Below are positions 5,387 through 14,825 of a DNA stretch of 34,506 bases, piece after piece. The notes below the pieces were generated by a model, which did not search any database, was not told the origin of the DNA, and saw only the letters and a list, made by a program, of their open reading frames with translations. The DNA is taken from positions 1-34,506 of the forward strand of contig NZ_SBKP01000021.1 of assembly GCF_004122115.1 (NCBI RefSeq), given 5' to 3'. The translations under genes were made by a program, and so were the position numbers. The DNA comes from Sphingobium fluviale (GTDB lineage: Bacteria > Pseudomonadota > Alphaproteobacteria > Sphingomonadales > Sphingomonadaceae). Positions within the stretch are counted from its first letter, which is position 1; each line of letters starts with the position of its first letter.

Positions 5387-7706
5387 TCTCCTCAACTTCA
5401 CGCGCGGCAGCCAGCTCCTCGGTCACTTCGGTTTCATGTTTGCGGCAGGGCTCAAAGGGCCGCTCTTGGTGACTTTCATTGTCACCGCCTGGCTCTCCTA
5501 TTGGGAGGTGGCTTCGGCGCTCACCGATCACCAAATCTACCTTGCATGGATGCATCTCTATGCTTCGGGCTACGCCTTCATGGAGTTCGATCCCGGCAAG
5601 CTGGTGGAGCTGAAGCTGGCCGGTGGCGGCACCGTCCGCTTGCCCTTCAATGTCGTTCGCGACTTTCCCCCAATGCGTGAGGCCGTAGCTGCGCTCGGCA
5701 CCGCCATCCGGCGCGGCATGGGCCTTTCTGCGCTCATCCTCGTCCCTGCCTTTATCGCCTTTTGGTGGTTCGCTGAACGGTTTGGCGGCAAGTCCAAGGA
5801 GCGCAAGCACGAGCGCGGCGCGATGCTTGTCACCCTTGACGAGCTCGAGGCAGAAATCGACCGGCACAACAGTACCGAGCGTGCCCGCGAACTGCAAGCC
5901 GCGCTCGGCTGGAAATGGCGGCTGGCAGGCGCTGCAGCGACCGAAGAGGCAGGCTTTTACAGCCCGGCTCATCTCGCCGGCGTGTCCTGGCCATGGCGCC
6001 TTGAGCAGAGCCATACGATGCTGATCGGCACAACCGGCACCGGCAAGACCGTGGCCCTGAGCCAGCTCCTCGCCGAGGCCCGGGCGCGTGGGCAACGCGC
6101 GGTGGTTTTCGATCTCACCGGGGCGTTCATCGAGGCCTTTTACGACCCCGAGCGCGACATCATCCTGAACCCGCTCGATGCCCGCTGCCCGACCTGGAGC
6201 GTTTTTCATGACTGCACCAGCGAGGGCGAATTCCACGCAGCGGCCGAAGCCCTCGTTCCGCACGACGGTGGCGGCTCGGAGCAGTTCTGGGTGCTCGCCG
6301 CCCGCATGCTCTTCGTCGAGATGTGCCTGCATCTCCAGCGCACCGGGCAGGCTACCAACCACGCGCTCGCGACTAGGCTAATGACCGCCGATCTTGCGCA
6401 GGTCCACAAGCTCATGCGCGGCACCATGGCTGACCCGCTTACCGCTCCCGAAGCGGCGCGCATGGCGGAGTCGATCCGGGCCGTGTTCAACGCCAATGCC
6501 AAGGCGCTCAAGTTGCTGCCCAACAATAGCCCGCGCTTCTCGGTGCGGGACTGGACGCGAGGCATCTCCGCTCCGGGATCGATCCTGTTCCTCTCGGCGC
6601 GCTATGTCGACATGTCGATCTGTTCGCAGCTGCTCACCTTGTGGCTCGACACCGCGATGAACACGCTGATGACCATGGAGCGCACCCCGGATCTCCGAAT
6701 CTGGTTCCTGGTCGACGAACTGGGAGCATTGCACCGGCTGCCCGCGCTGGAAAAAGGGCTCCAGACCGCACGCAATTTCGGAGGAGCGATTGTCACTGGC
6801 GTCCATGCCTTTGCCAAGCTCAAGGAAGTCTACGGCGAGAACATGGCGATGACCCTATCCTCGCTGGCTCGAAGCAAACTGATCCTTGCCACGGCCGACC
6901 GGGAGACGGCGACCTGGTGCTCCGACTTCATCGGACATCGGCAGGTGCGCGACATGGAGGAAGGGTACAGCTACGGCTACAACAATGCTCGCGACGCCGT
7001 CAGCCTGACTCCTCGGCGACAGATCGAACCACTGCTCCTTCCCGACCAGTTCATGAACCTGCCGCGGCTCTCCGGCTACCTCAAGTTCCCCGACGGATTC
7101 CCGGCCGCTCCGGTCACCCTCGTGCCGCGCCGTTTGCCCCGGTTGGCCGAAGGGTTCATTGCGCGAGCCTCCGAACCTGGCCCCCAACGGACTGCCCCGG
7201 ATGAGGGAGCTGCAGCGGGCACCTCTTCTCCTGCATCGCGATCCGAACCCGCCGAAGGTGCGCCAGCCGCGAATGACGATGGCGCCGGCAAGCCGGTCGT
7301 CCCCCGGCAACTGAAGCTCGACCTGCAGACCGTGAGGCCCACGCCCGACGAGGCAAGCCAGAAGGGTGAGGAACAGTCCCGCACCCTGCCTACCCGTGAC
7401 GCGCGGGGAGCGCTCCACGAAGGCAAGGCTGAGATAGCCACCGAAGCCACCGCGGTGGGCGGAACTGCCGTGACACTGCCGCCGGGACCGCTTCTCTCTG
7501 GCAGGAGTGAAGCAACCGACGGAGCGCAGCTGTCCAGTGATGAGAAGGCGCTGATGCGAGGAGACAAGCCCGGTTCGAGCGACTTCAAGTCGCAGCCGAT
7601 CGAGCGGCCGCAAGAGCGAGACCATCCTCGCGTAAGGGCGGAACGAGACTTGCTCGAAGGCGGCATCGAGAGCGGCGAACAGGACTTCTACGAACCCGAT
7701 CTTTGA
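5376..7706 (+). CDS. traD: Type IV coupling protein TraD/TrwB/VirD4-like
   Basis: A 776-residue hexameric DNA-pumping ATPase that links the relaxosome to the secretion channel at the inner membrane. Two membrane segments are visible at about 17-43 and 115-133, with a small periplasmic part between them. The Walker A motif GTTGTGKT is at 218-225 and the Walker B region FLVDELGAL has its DE at about 447-448. The last 170 residues are a low-complexity, Pro/Glu/Arg-rich tail of the kind that contacts the relaxase. Start ATG 5376 has GAGGGAGG upstream and overlaps the preceding gene; a longer frame upstream is only the shadow of that gene. The relaxase gene follows 44 bases downstream. The gene appears intact. 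Confidence 0.93.
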   Translation: MKRNLLNFTRGSQLLGHFGFMFAAGLKGPLLVTFIVTAWLSYWEVASALTDHQIYLAWMHLYASGYAFMEFDPGKLVELKLAGGGTVRLPFNVVRDFPPMREAVAALGTAIRRGMGLSALILVPAFIAFWWFAERFGGKSKERKHERGAMLVTLDELEAEIDRHNSTERARELQAALGWKWRLAGAAATEEAGFYSPAHLAGVSWPWRLEQSHTMLIGTTGTGKTVALSQLLAEARARGQRAVVFDLTGAFIEAFYDPERDIILNPLDARCPTWSVFHDCTSEGEFHAAAEALVPHDGGGSEQFWVLAARMLFVEMCLHLQRTGQATNHALATRLMTADLAQVHKLMRGTMADPLTAPEAARMAESIRAVFNANAKALKLLPNNSPRFSVRDWTRGISAPGSILFLSARYVDMSICSQLLTLWLDTAMNTLMTMERTPDLRIWFLVDELGALHRLPALEKGLQTARNFGGAIVTGVHAFAKLKEVYGENMAMTLSSLARSKLILATADRETATWCSDFIGHRQVRDMEEGYSYGYNNARDAVSLTPRRQIEPLLLPDQFMNLPRLSGYLKFPDGFPAAPVTLVPRRLPRLAEGFIARASEPGPQRTAPDEGAAAGTSSPASRSEPAEGAPAANDDGAGKPVVPRQLKLDLQTVRPTPDEASQKGEEQSRTLPTRDARGALHEGKAEIATEATAVGGTAVTLPPGPLLSGRSEATDGAQLSSDEKALMRGDKPGSSDFKSQPIERPQERDHPRVRAERDLLEGGIESGEQDFYEPDL

Positions 7707-7750
7707 GAGCCGCAAAGCAAGGGGGCACCTTGCTTGAAGGAACAGGATCC

Positions 7751-9769
7751 ATGCTTTCGGTCGCCAATGTCCGGTCAGCCTCCGGCGCGGCCAGCTATTT
7801 TGCTGCCGACAACTACTACGCAAGCGCGGACGCCGACCGATCGGGTCAATGGGTGGGATCAGGCGCCGCGGCGCTGGGCCTTTCCGGAGAAGTTGATGCC
7901 GTAGTCTTCGACAAGCTCCTCAAAGGTGAACTCCCCGACGGAACCAGGGTCGGCCACGAAAACCAGCACCGTGCCGGAACCGATCTCACTTTCTCACTGC
8001 CGAAGAGTTGGTCGGTTCTCGCGCTCGTTGGCGGCGATAAGCGGATCATCGAAGCCTATCGCGAAGCGGTCATCGAGACGCTGCGATGGGCCGAAAAGAA
8101 CGCGGCCGAAACGCGCCTCGTTGAAAGCGGGAAAGTGCGCACGGTTCAGACCGGCAACCTCACCGTGGCGCTGTTCCAGCACGATACGAACAGGAACCAG
8201 GAGCCCAATCTCCACTTCCACGCCGTAGTCGCCAACGCCACGAAAGGTGCCGATGGCAAATGGCGAACATTGAAGAACGACCGGCTCTGGTCGCTCAACA
8301 CGCTGCTCAACAGCATGACGATGGCGCGCTTCCGCCTTTCGGTTGAAAAGCTCGGCTATGCGGTAGGCCCCGTTGGCAAACACGGTAATTTCGAGGCGGC
8401 AGGCTTTACCCGCGAGCATGTCATGGCCTTCTCCACGCGGCGCCAGCAAGTGCTCGACGCGCGGCGTGGCCCCGGGCTTGAAGCTGGCAAGATTGCGGCC
8501 CTCGACACTCGCAGCGCCAAGCAGGCAGTCGCAGATCGGGGCGCACTTTTGTCGAGCTGGCAAGACCATGCCCAGGCCGCAGGCCTCGCCCTGCCGGCTA
8601 TGGTTGAACAGGCGCAGACCATCGCAAATCCAGCATCTCGCACCCCCGCATCCGGCACCAGCCTGATCGAGCGCGGCAAGGCGTGGCTTCGGGATTTTGC
8701 CGAGCGGATCAAGGGCAATCCTGCCGATCCGCTAATCCCGGCTCACGTCCTCAAACAGGACCGCGAAACCATTGCCGCCGCCCAGGCAACGGCCTCTGCC
8801 GTACGCCACCTCTCGCAGCGCGAAGCAGCCTTTCCGCGTGAGGCGCTGTACAAAGCAGCACTGGACTTTGGGCTGCCCACAACGATCGCGGCCGTCGAAA
8901 CGCGGGTCAATGCGCTGGTGCGTTCGGGCGATCTCGTTCCAGGGTCAGGAGAGCACAAGGGCTGGCTAACCTCGCGCGATGCGCTTGCTAGTGAGCATCG
9001 CATTCTCGCTGCCGTCGAAGCCGGGAGGGATGCTGTCGCTCCCATTCTCGACAGCAATGAAGCGGGTGCACGGGTCAAGGCCGTTGCTGCCATCAATCAC
9101 GGTATTGACCTCAACGCGGGCCAGGAAACAGCTGCGCGCCTGATCCTGTCGTCGACCCACCGGACGATCGCCATTCAGGGTGTAGCAGGTGCCGGTAAGA
9201 GCAGTGTCATGAAGCCCGTGGCACAGATCCTCGGCGAGGAAGGCAAGGAGATCATCGGGCTCGCGGTTCAGAACACCCTGGTGCAGATGCTGGAGCGCGA
9301 TACCGGCATCACGTCGATGACTTTGGCTCGGCTACTCAAGAGCTGGGCGCCGCTCTTGGAAGATCCCGGCAATGCCGGTCTTCAGGCTGAAGCAAAGGAG
9401 GCGCTCGGCGACCGGGTGCTGGTCCTCGACGAAGCTTCGATGGTCTCGAACCACGACAAGGAACGCCTCGTGACGCTGGGCAACCTTGCCGGCGTCCGGC
9501 GGCTTGTTCTTGTTGGCGACGCGCGCCAGCTCGGTGCGGTCGACGCGGGCAAACCCTTCGATCTCGTCCAGAAGGCGGGCATTGCGCGCGCAGACATGAC
9601 CACCAACCTCCGGGGCCGGGATCCGCAGCTGCGTCTCGCACAGGCCGCTGCTCAATCGGGCGATGTCCATACCGCCCTCGGTCATCTCGAAGGCTCGACG
9701 ATCGAGACAGCGGGGGACAGCGCATTGGTCGCTGCCGAGCAATGGTTAGCGCTACCTGCAGAACCATGA
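7751..9769 (+). pseudogene. traI: MobF relaxase-helicase (TraI/TrwC family), C-terminally truncated
   Basis: The 672-residue frame starts at ATG 7751 (MLSVANVRSASGAASYF, the typical MobF start) rather than at an upstream TTG. The relaxase domain carries the tyrosine pair Y22-Y23 in NYYA, the segment FSLPKSWS and the metal-binding NLHFH (H155, H157). A RecD-like helicase begins with Walker A GVAGAGKS (477-484) and has Walker B LVLDEASM with D560-E561. MobF relaxases are usually 950 residues or longer; here the frame ends at AEQWLALPAEP inside the helicase domain, where foreign sequence begins (about 9762-9769). The nicking domain looks complete, so oriT cleavage might persist, but processive unwinding needed for transfer should be lost. 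The gene converges on the equally truncated traN, marking the other side of the same deletion. Confidence 0.9.
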
Positions 9770-9891
9770 ACCACCAGGCTTTGACGAACCACTAAATCGC
9801 CCAGATCTGCCCATGGACTATGCGTCCACCACGCCATCAGTTTGAGTTGACACGTGTGGCGGAGGTGGTCGTTTTCCGTGTCCCGAAGATG

Positions 9892-11040
9892 CTACTCCCA
9901 GTCTGCGGATTTCAGGCGAAGGCTATTCGCGTTCTCTGAGACGGCTCGTTTTATGCTGTCGCTCGCACCATCCGGAAACTCCGCAGAGATTTCGACCGTC
10001 AGCCGGACGTTTGCATTAGGATCGGACGCCAGCAATGCGATTATCTCATCCGCGAGATTGACCAAGTGCATCTTGGCGGTCGCAGGCGGAATTTCAGCGG
10101 TCCCATAGAAAACCTTTGGCTTTACCGAGGCAGGCTGAGGCGTCGCTGTCGGTATTCCCGGTTCGGAAGATGGCGGAGCACCCGCTGGGGGAGCACCGGT
10201 AACGGAAGTGGTTGCCGGCTCTGCGGGTGAGGCCGGCTCCGCCGGACGGTTGGCCTCCTCGTATGATTTCGCCGCGTCAGGGTCGATCAGCAGCAACGTA
10301 TCGTCAAAAACGGCCTCCCCGCCACCAAACGAGAATCCTTCGTACTTGCCTTCGCGCTCTCCGTAAGCGGTCGCAAAAAAGTCGCGGCTTGCTGAGCCTG
10401 ATCGTATCGCCTGGGACTCAGGGAACTGGCGGACATAGGCGACAAGCTCGTCGATAAGCACAACGCACGGTGAATATCGCTCTAGAAGCTCACGCAGCAC
10501 TTCCTTGCCCGGAGAAGTTCCGGCGGCATCGGACTCGGCGACAAGCGCAAAGCCTTCAGCGCCGCCAAGCTGCCATGCAAGCTCACCCCAGAGGGTCCTT
10601 ACGGCTTGACCGCTATACATGCGCGACTGGCTCGGTCCGCGATCGGTGCCATCGATGACGGCAACGCGCGCCTGAGGCACGTCCATCAAACCCGCGCGGT
10701 CAACAAGCGCGGGAATTCCGGAGAGCTCGGCAAGAGCGCATTTACGGGTGGCAAGATGATAGACCGCGAGCATAGTGTGGGTCTTGCCGCCGCCGAATGC
10801 CGTCTGAAGCTGGACGACCGGCTCGCCACCCTTGCCAGCAAGGCGCTGGGCGACCTGCGTGAGCAGCATCGCCATGCCTTCAGTGATGAACGTACGCTCG
10901 TAGAACGCGACAGCGTCCTGATATTCGTGGCTGGCTTTGCATGACTTCACAGCCGTAATGTCAGCTGCGAACTCTGACTGCTGGAACGTTCCTTCCAGCA
11001 CGTCTCGGTGAGGGACTGCAACCTCTCTCCACGGTTTCAT
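9892..11040 (-). pseudogene. DUF499 ATPase of a DUF1156/DUF499 defence-type operon, internally deleted
   Basis: The minus-strand frame starts at ATG 11038-11040 ([13 protein letters not shown], the usual DUF499 start) with GAGGGA upstream and gives 382 residues. Residues 1-210 are the N-terminal ATPase part with Walker A GGGKT (84-88) and Walker [11 protein letters not shown]. Directly after RQFPESQ (residue 210, near base 10411) the sequence jumps to [12 protein letters not shown] and the C-terminal tail, with its Pro/Ala-rich linker and final EISAEFPDG block. Full DUF499 proteins are about 900-1100 residues, so some 500-700 central residues are missing, while the reading frame is kept. DUF499 proteins occur beside DUF1156 DNA methylases and DUF3780 proteins in predicted anti-phage islands. 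The product could still be made but is unlikely to work as the native enzyme. Confidence 0.85.
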
Positions 11041-11050
11041 CGAAGATCCC

Positions 11051-11098
11051 TCATTCAAACAGATCAGATTGCTGCGCCTTGGCTGCTGTGTCCGATGC
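11051..11098 (-). pseudogene. Possible C-terminal tail of a DUF1156 DNA methylase
   Basis: Reading the minus strand upstream of the DUF499 start, a frame ends in [15 protein letters not shown] and a TGA at 11051-11053, 10 bases before the DUF499 ATG. A gene ending in ...SDLFE immediately before DUF499 fits the usual DUF1156-DUF499 order. Only about 15 codons remain before the junction with the inverted fragment at about 11098. The assignment rests on gene order and this short tail, so it is tentative. Confidence 0.4.
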
Positions 11099-11364
11099 AG
11101 GACGCGCCGACCGATCCAAAGCCTGGAATCGAGGTGTTCACCGTTAACACGGCAGGAAGTTCTGTCGGCAGTGAGATCGAACGGGTTTGCACTGACAACG
11201 AGTTGGTCATCTCGACTTGGTCGCCAATCCACCTCCGCGGAAAGCTGAGAGAACTCTACTGGAACGGCGGAGCTTGGTCTGCGAATGCTGCCGCGTTCTT
11301 GGAAGACACACTTCGCTACCTGTACATGCCTCGCTTCCGCAATCGAGACGTGCTTACTCACTCG
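11098..11364 (+). pseudogene. Inverted internal fragment of the DUF499 gene
   Basis: On the + strand, opposite to the DUF499 gene, about 89 codons read as DUF499 sequence: [20 protein letters not shown], then an [16 protein letters not shown] block and [16 protein letters not shown]. In this family such a segment comes just before the C-terminal AIR-x-G-x-ASRDFF part, which is exactly where the minus-strand DUF499 gene resumes after its internal deletion. The fragment is therefore the piece from the left side of that junction, now reversed and placed upstream of the gene. Its left end abuts the DUF1156-like tail (about 11098); its right end abuts the truncated traN (about 11360). It has no start codon or ribosome binding site of its own. 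Confidence 0.75.
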
Positions 11365-12437
11365 TAGACACGCTCAGCGGTTAAGCAGGGACTGTCGCCC
11401 GTCAGGCAATCCTCGCGCACGAAGCGGCAGCTGCCGTTGGCCTCGAGCTCGCTGCAATCATTGCCGGCGATCCTGGCCGAACAGGTGTAATTGCGCTGCC
11501 AGGCCCAGCAGGGCTGGGTCACCGACACGCCGTCGACGATCCGGGTGACGGGATCGCTGTCGGTGCAGACCTCGCTGTCGAGCGAGCAATTGCTATCGCC
11601 CGCAAGACCCGAGCATTGGCTCTCGTTGCGCTGGGTCGTCACCACGGTTTCGGTGGTCGTGGTGTAAGGCGTCGCACCATCAACCGGCGCGGTACAGCTC
11701 ACCAGGTCGACATGCAGGTCGCCATAGGAACAGCCCCAGTAAATTCCGAAATAGGGATCGCACAGGTTGATCGGCCAGGACTGCGTGACCGTGCACTGCG
11801 GCGCCGGATAATGATTGCAGGCGTAGATGCTGGCGGGATCGACCCCGCTGCCGCCAACGCAATAGTAGCCGTAAATGTCGCGCGGGGTTGCGCTGGCCTC
11901 CAGCGTGATTGGACAGGATGCGGACTTCTGCTCGGCCGTATAGCCGGTGTTGCAGGTCGCCATGTACGTGCCGACCGAGCCAGTGCCCGGCGGCAGCGGC
12001 ACGCAATTGCCCTTCGAGCCGGAGACCGACATGCCGCTGGTGTAGTCGAGCGGGGTCTTGCTGATCTCACCCGAGCGCGCGAGGATGCTCTTGATCTCCT
12101 GGGGTGAGAAGCGCGCCCGATTGTTCATCGAATCCTCAATCGCGCGGATGGCAGTGTTGCTGGCAGCTGCACTGCGCGCAGCGCCCTCGATCCGGTCCGG
12201 ATGGGCGGCCAGATCTTCCAGACTCTGCGTCCCGGCGGGGTTGAAACCAGGCACGCGCGAGGCGTCGGGTGCAGTAGTGGCTGCACTCTTCACCTGGTCG
12301 ATCACGGCATTGCCGAACGCCTTGCCGTCGGCCTTCGCATCAGCAGTCGTCTGCCTTGATTGTGACTGGGCCGAGACGGACTGAGCGGCGCCCGCGCACA
12401 GGAGACCGGCGCAGAGTAGCGTCAGGATCGTTCTCAT
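11358..12437 (-). pseudogene. traN: TraN mating-pair stabilisation protein, C-terminally truncated
   Basis: A 359-residue remnant starting at ATG 12435-12437, which overlaps the trbC stop by 4 bases. A signal peptide (MRTILTLLCAGLLCAGAAQS, ending near VSAQ) leads to a Cys-rich exported region with many C pairs, as in TraN, the outer-membrane adhesin that stabilises donor-recipient contact. TraN is normally about 600 residues or longer. Here the frame stops at TAERVYE at the junction with the inverted DUF499 fragment (11358-11366). The downstream genes expected in F-type operons (traF, traH, traG) are absent. Pairing stability and the entry-exclusion/pilus functions that depend on those genes should therefore be lost. 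Confidence 0.88.
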
Positions 12438-13189
12438 TGATCGGCTCCTGCTTCGAGGCGGGTCAGATGAAGGCGCGCCAGCGCAGCGCCCGGGCCAGCA
12501 CCGTCTTTGAAGGTTTCGAGGGCCTGTCCGACAGTCACATTGCCGGTCAGCCGGTCGTGGGGCGGCGGGACGTCCTGGCAATCGAAGCCATCGCAAGGTG
12601 AGAAGTCGCTCCCCACCATGACAAAGCTCGGCGCTGCCTCGATGCGAAAGGCGCGGAACAGGCGCGGGTCGATTCCGAGCGCCTGCGGGGCATCTTCGCC
12701 TTGCCAGATCTCGGCCAGGAGCGCCTTGAACCGCTTTGAATCGCCAGATGGGAAGCCCCGCAGCACGGTCACGCCGCCGGCGCGGCCCATGTCGCGCACC
12801 AAGGCCTTCAAGGCCTCGGGCGGCATCGACAGACTGGCAAAGGCGATGAAGCGCGGGCTTTCGCCAAGCGGCGCTTTTTCCGCCTCGGCGCGCTCGCGAA
12901 CCATCGCATCGAAATCGAAGACATCCGTGCTCTTCGCCGTGGGCGGCAGGTTGTCCGCGTAGCGCGCGCCAGCTGCCTGCGCCCGATCCTGGGTCTGGAG
13001 TGCATCATCGTGCACGGCTTCGGCCCGTTCGCGGACCGTCGCCGCCAGGGCGGCTGCGTCCTCGGCGTGCTCTGCCGAGCGGGCGCGAATAGCGTCGAGG
13101 TCGATGCCGTCGGGGGCACTCTGGGCGAGCGCGAGGCCCGCGAGCGGGAGAGCCAGTCCCAGCGGAATGAGAAGGAGTTTCCGGTTCAT
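12434..13189 (-). CDS. trbC: F-type transfer protein TrbC
   Basis: A 251-residue periplasmic protein with an N-terminal signal peptide (LLLIPLGLALPLAGLALAQS). The N-terminal half is a charged helical region; the C-terminal half has the TrbC_Ftype thioredoxin-like block with FIAFASLSMPPEALKALVRD, GGVTVLRGFPSGD and a final FDCQDVPPPHDRLTGNVT segment. TrbC acts with TraW in assembling the F pilus at the outer membrane. The ATG at 13187-13189 overlaps the traU stop by 4 bases, and its own stop overlaps the traN start by 4, so translation is coupled through the whole stretch. The longer upstream frame is a shadow of traU. Confidence 0.9.
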   Translation of the reverse strand: MNRKLLLIPLGLALPLAGLALAQSAPDGIDLDAIRARSAEHAEDAAALAATVRERAEAVHDDALQTQDRAQAAGARYADNLPPTAKSTDVFDFDAMVRERAEAEKAPLGESPRFIAFASLSMPPEALKALVRDMGRAGGVTVLRGFPSGDSKRFKALLAEIWQGEDAPQALGIDPRLFRAFRIEAAPSFVMVGSDFSPCDGFDCQDVPPPHDRLTGNVTVGQALETFKDGAGPGAALARLHLTRLEAGADQ

Positions 13190-14199
13190 AGCGCGCAGCA
13201 GTTCCGCTTGCGCCAGACGAGGTAGCCCATGTCCTCGCCGATCGCGGGGATGACCTGTCCAGCCGATTGAAAGGTGGTGGCGGCGCCGATCGGGGGGCAG
13301 GCATAGCGCCCCTTGGTCGCCGGGTTCGGATTGGTGGCTTGGAAGCGGTATTGCTGCTTGCGCATCACCGGCATCAGGTACTTGCCGCAGAGCCCCTTGC
13401 TGCCCATCGTGCCCCAGGCGACGAGCTCGCGGTGGAGCTTGTAGGCAAAGCGCGAGAGCACGAGCCGCGAAGCCTGGACATGCCCGATCGAGGCCGAGAC
13501 ATTGCCGTTCATCGGGTACATCGAGCCCTGGCAGCCCGCGCACCAGAACATCTCGTCAACCGGCAGGTGGACCGTCGAGGACACACAATCGGCCGCGCAG
13601 GCGGCGAGCGCGAGCGGGTTGGCGAAAAGGACCGCCTCGGGATTGATGATCGCGGTGAGTTCGCTGTCCTGCCAGAGCGGATCGATCTCTGAGATGTAGA
13701 GAATGTCGATCGAGCCCGATTCCAGGCACAGGAAATCGGTGACGATCTCCATCCAGTAGATCAGCGGATAGGCGTACCAGTGGACATGCCAGCTCGAGTA
13801 GTTCTGGCTCGCCCCGCCGATCGCCGACGGCCCCTTGATCGAGCGAAACCCGATATCGAAGCCCGGATCGAGCTTCATCCCGCCCAGATTGACGAAGCAC
13901 CAGGGCTTCATGCTGACGTCAGCAAGCCGGACCGGCTCCCAGAATCCCATGGCGATGCCGGGGCGCAAACCGCACAGGCATAGCGGCAGAGTCGGGTTGG
14001 AGGGATCAGGACGGCTCGACGGCCAGATCTTGAGGCCCCCTACCGAGATCGGAAACAGGCACGACCAGCAGATGTCGGTAATCGGGTTGACGAAGCTACC
14101 GGTGCAGCGGCCCGGACCCGCATCGGCACTGGCTGGACTGGCCAGCGCCAGACCGAGGCTTGCGAGCATGACCGCAGCCAGACGACGAAGATGTGTCAT
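13186..14199 (-). CDS. traU: F-type transfer protein TraU
   Basis: A 337-residue periplasmic, Cys-rich protein: signal peptide to about ASADA (residue 26), then CTGSFVNPITDICWSCLFP, the CLCGLRPGIAMGFWEP segment, and further conserved Cys in FWCAGCQGSMYPMNG and KRNCC at the end. TraU is needed for DNA transfer rather than for pilus assembly in F and is one of the best conserved F-type proteins. Its many cysteines depend on disulfide chemistry, consistent with the dsbC gene in the same operon. Start ATG at 14197-14199 overlaps the traW stop by 4 bases. Length and motifs look complete. Confidence 0.95.
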   Translation of the reverse strand: MTHLRRLAAVMLASLGLALASPASADAGPGRCTGSFVNPITDICWSCLFPISVGGLKIWPSSRPDPSNPTLPLCLCGLRPGIAMGFWEPVRLADVSMKPWCFVNLGGMKLDPGFDIGFRSIKGPSAIGGASQNYSSWHVHWYAYPLIYWMEIVTDFLCLESGSIDILYISEIDPLWQDSELTAIINPEAVLFANPLALAACAADCVSSTVHLPVDEMFWCAGCQGSMYPMNGNVSASIGHVQASRLVLSRFAYKLHRELVAWGTMGSKGLCGKYLMPVMRKQQYRFQATNPNPATKGRYACPPIGAATTFQSAGQVIPAIGEDMGYLVWRKRNCCAL

Positions 14200-14825
14200 G
14201 GGCGGGCTCCTTGGCGAAGCGGAAGAACGATCTCGCTGACTTCGAGCGCGCGGCCTCGCTGACGCACCCGCGCCGGCACCGCCCCGATCCCGAAGTGGCG
14301 AATGAGTTTGCCGCCCTGGTCGAAGTAAAAGCGTCGCTGCCGAGCCTTCATCAGCTCGAGCGGCGCACCCTTGGTCAAAATGAGTTTCGCAGCTCCCGAC
14401 TGGCTCAGCGCCCAGCTGAGCTGATCGGGATCGTCGCCGTCGAAGAACAGGAGCTCTGCGCGCAGGGGTACGCGGTCGAGCGGGTTCACCCTCGTGCCGC
14501 GTGCATGAATGAGCTCGCCCTTGGGCCCTCGAATATCGGTCTCGAGCGCAATGGTCGGGTCAAAGCTCCAGCGACGGGCGGCGCTCGCGCGGACCAATCC
14601 GGAGACCGGCTCGGGCCGATTGACCCGGGCCGTGGTGCGCCGCTGCAGTTCCTGGTTCAGCCGCTCCGTCTCGCCCGACTTTTCCATCGCGGTCAGCCGC
14701 GTATGGATCTGCTCGAGGAGATCTCGCTCGATCACCAGGAAGACCGCGCCGTGCTGACCATAGTCACGGGCCTCGGCCGCAGGGACGCAGGCAAGGCAGA
14801 GCGGAAGGATCAGTGTACGCCTCAC
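14196..14825 (-). CDS. traW: F-type transfer protein TraW
   Basis: A 209-residue periplasmic protein. The start chosen is GTG 14823-14825 because it overlaps the preceding stop as GTGA, matching the operon pattern, and places a signal peptide (RRTLILPLCLACVPAAEA) at the N-terminus; the longer upstream frame lacks a start signal. TraW features follow: DYGQHGAVFLVIERDLLEQI, the long helix of the MEKSGETERLNQ region, and the C-terminal blocks GTRVNPLD and LILTKGAPLELMK before the final YFDQGGKL motif. It works with TrbC in pilus assembly. Confidence 0.9.
   Translation of the reverse strand: MRRTLILPLCLACVPAAEARDYGQHGAVFLVIERDLLEQIHTRLTAMEKSGETERLNQELQRRTTARVNRPEPVSGLVRASAARRWSFDPTIALETDIRGPKGELIHARGTRVNPLDRVPLRAELLFFDGDDPDQLSWALSQSGAAKLILTKGAPLELMKARQRRFYFDQGGKLIRHFGIGAVPARVRQRGRALEVSEIVLPLRQGARP

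Noticed and set aside
5346..6362. Long minus-strand open frame of 338 codons opposite traD
   Set aside because: It is antisense to a clear TraD protein, has no ribosome binding site and its sequence resembles no protein; long antisense frames are common in GC-rich coding DNA.
6855..7823. Minus-strand frame of 322 codons across the traD end and relaxase start
   Set aside because: It is a shadow of two well-supported genes, with Arg/Ser/Gly-rich composition typical of such frames.
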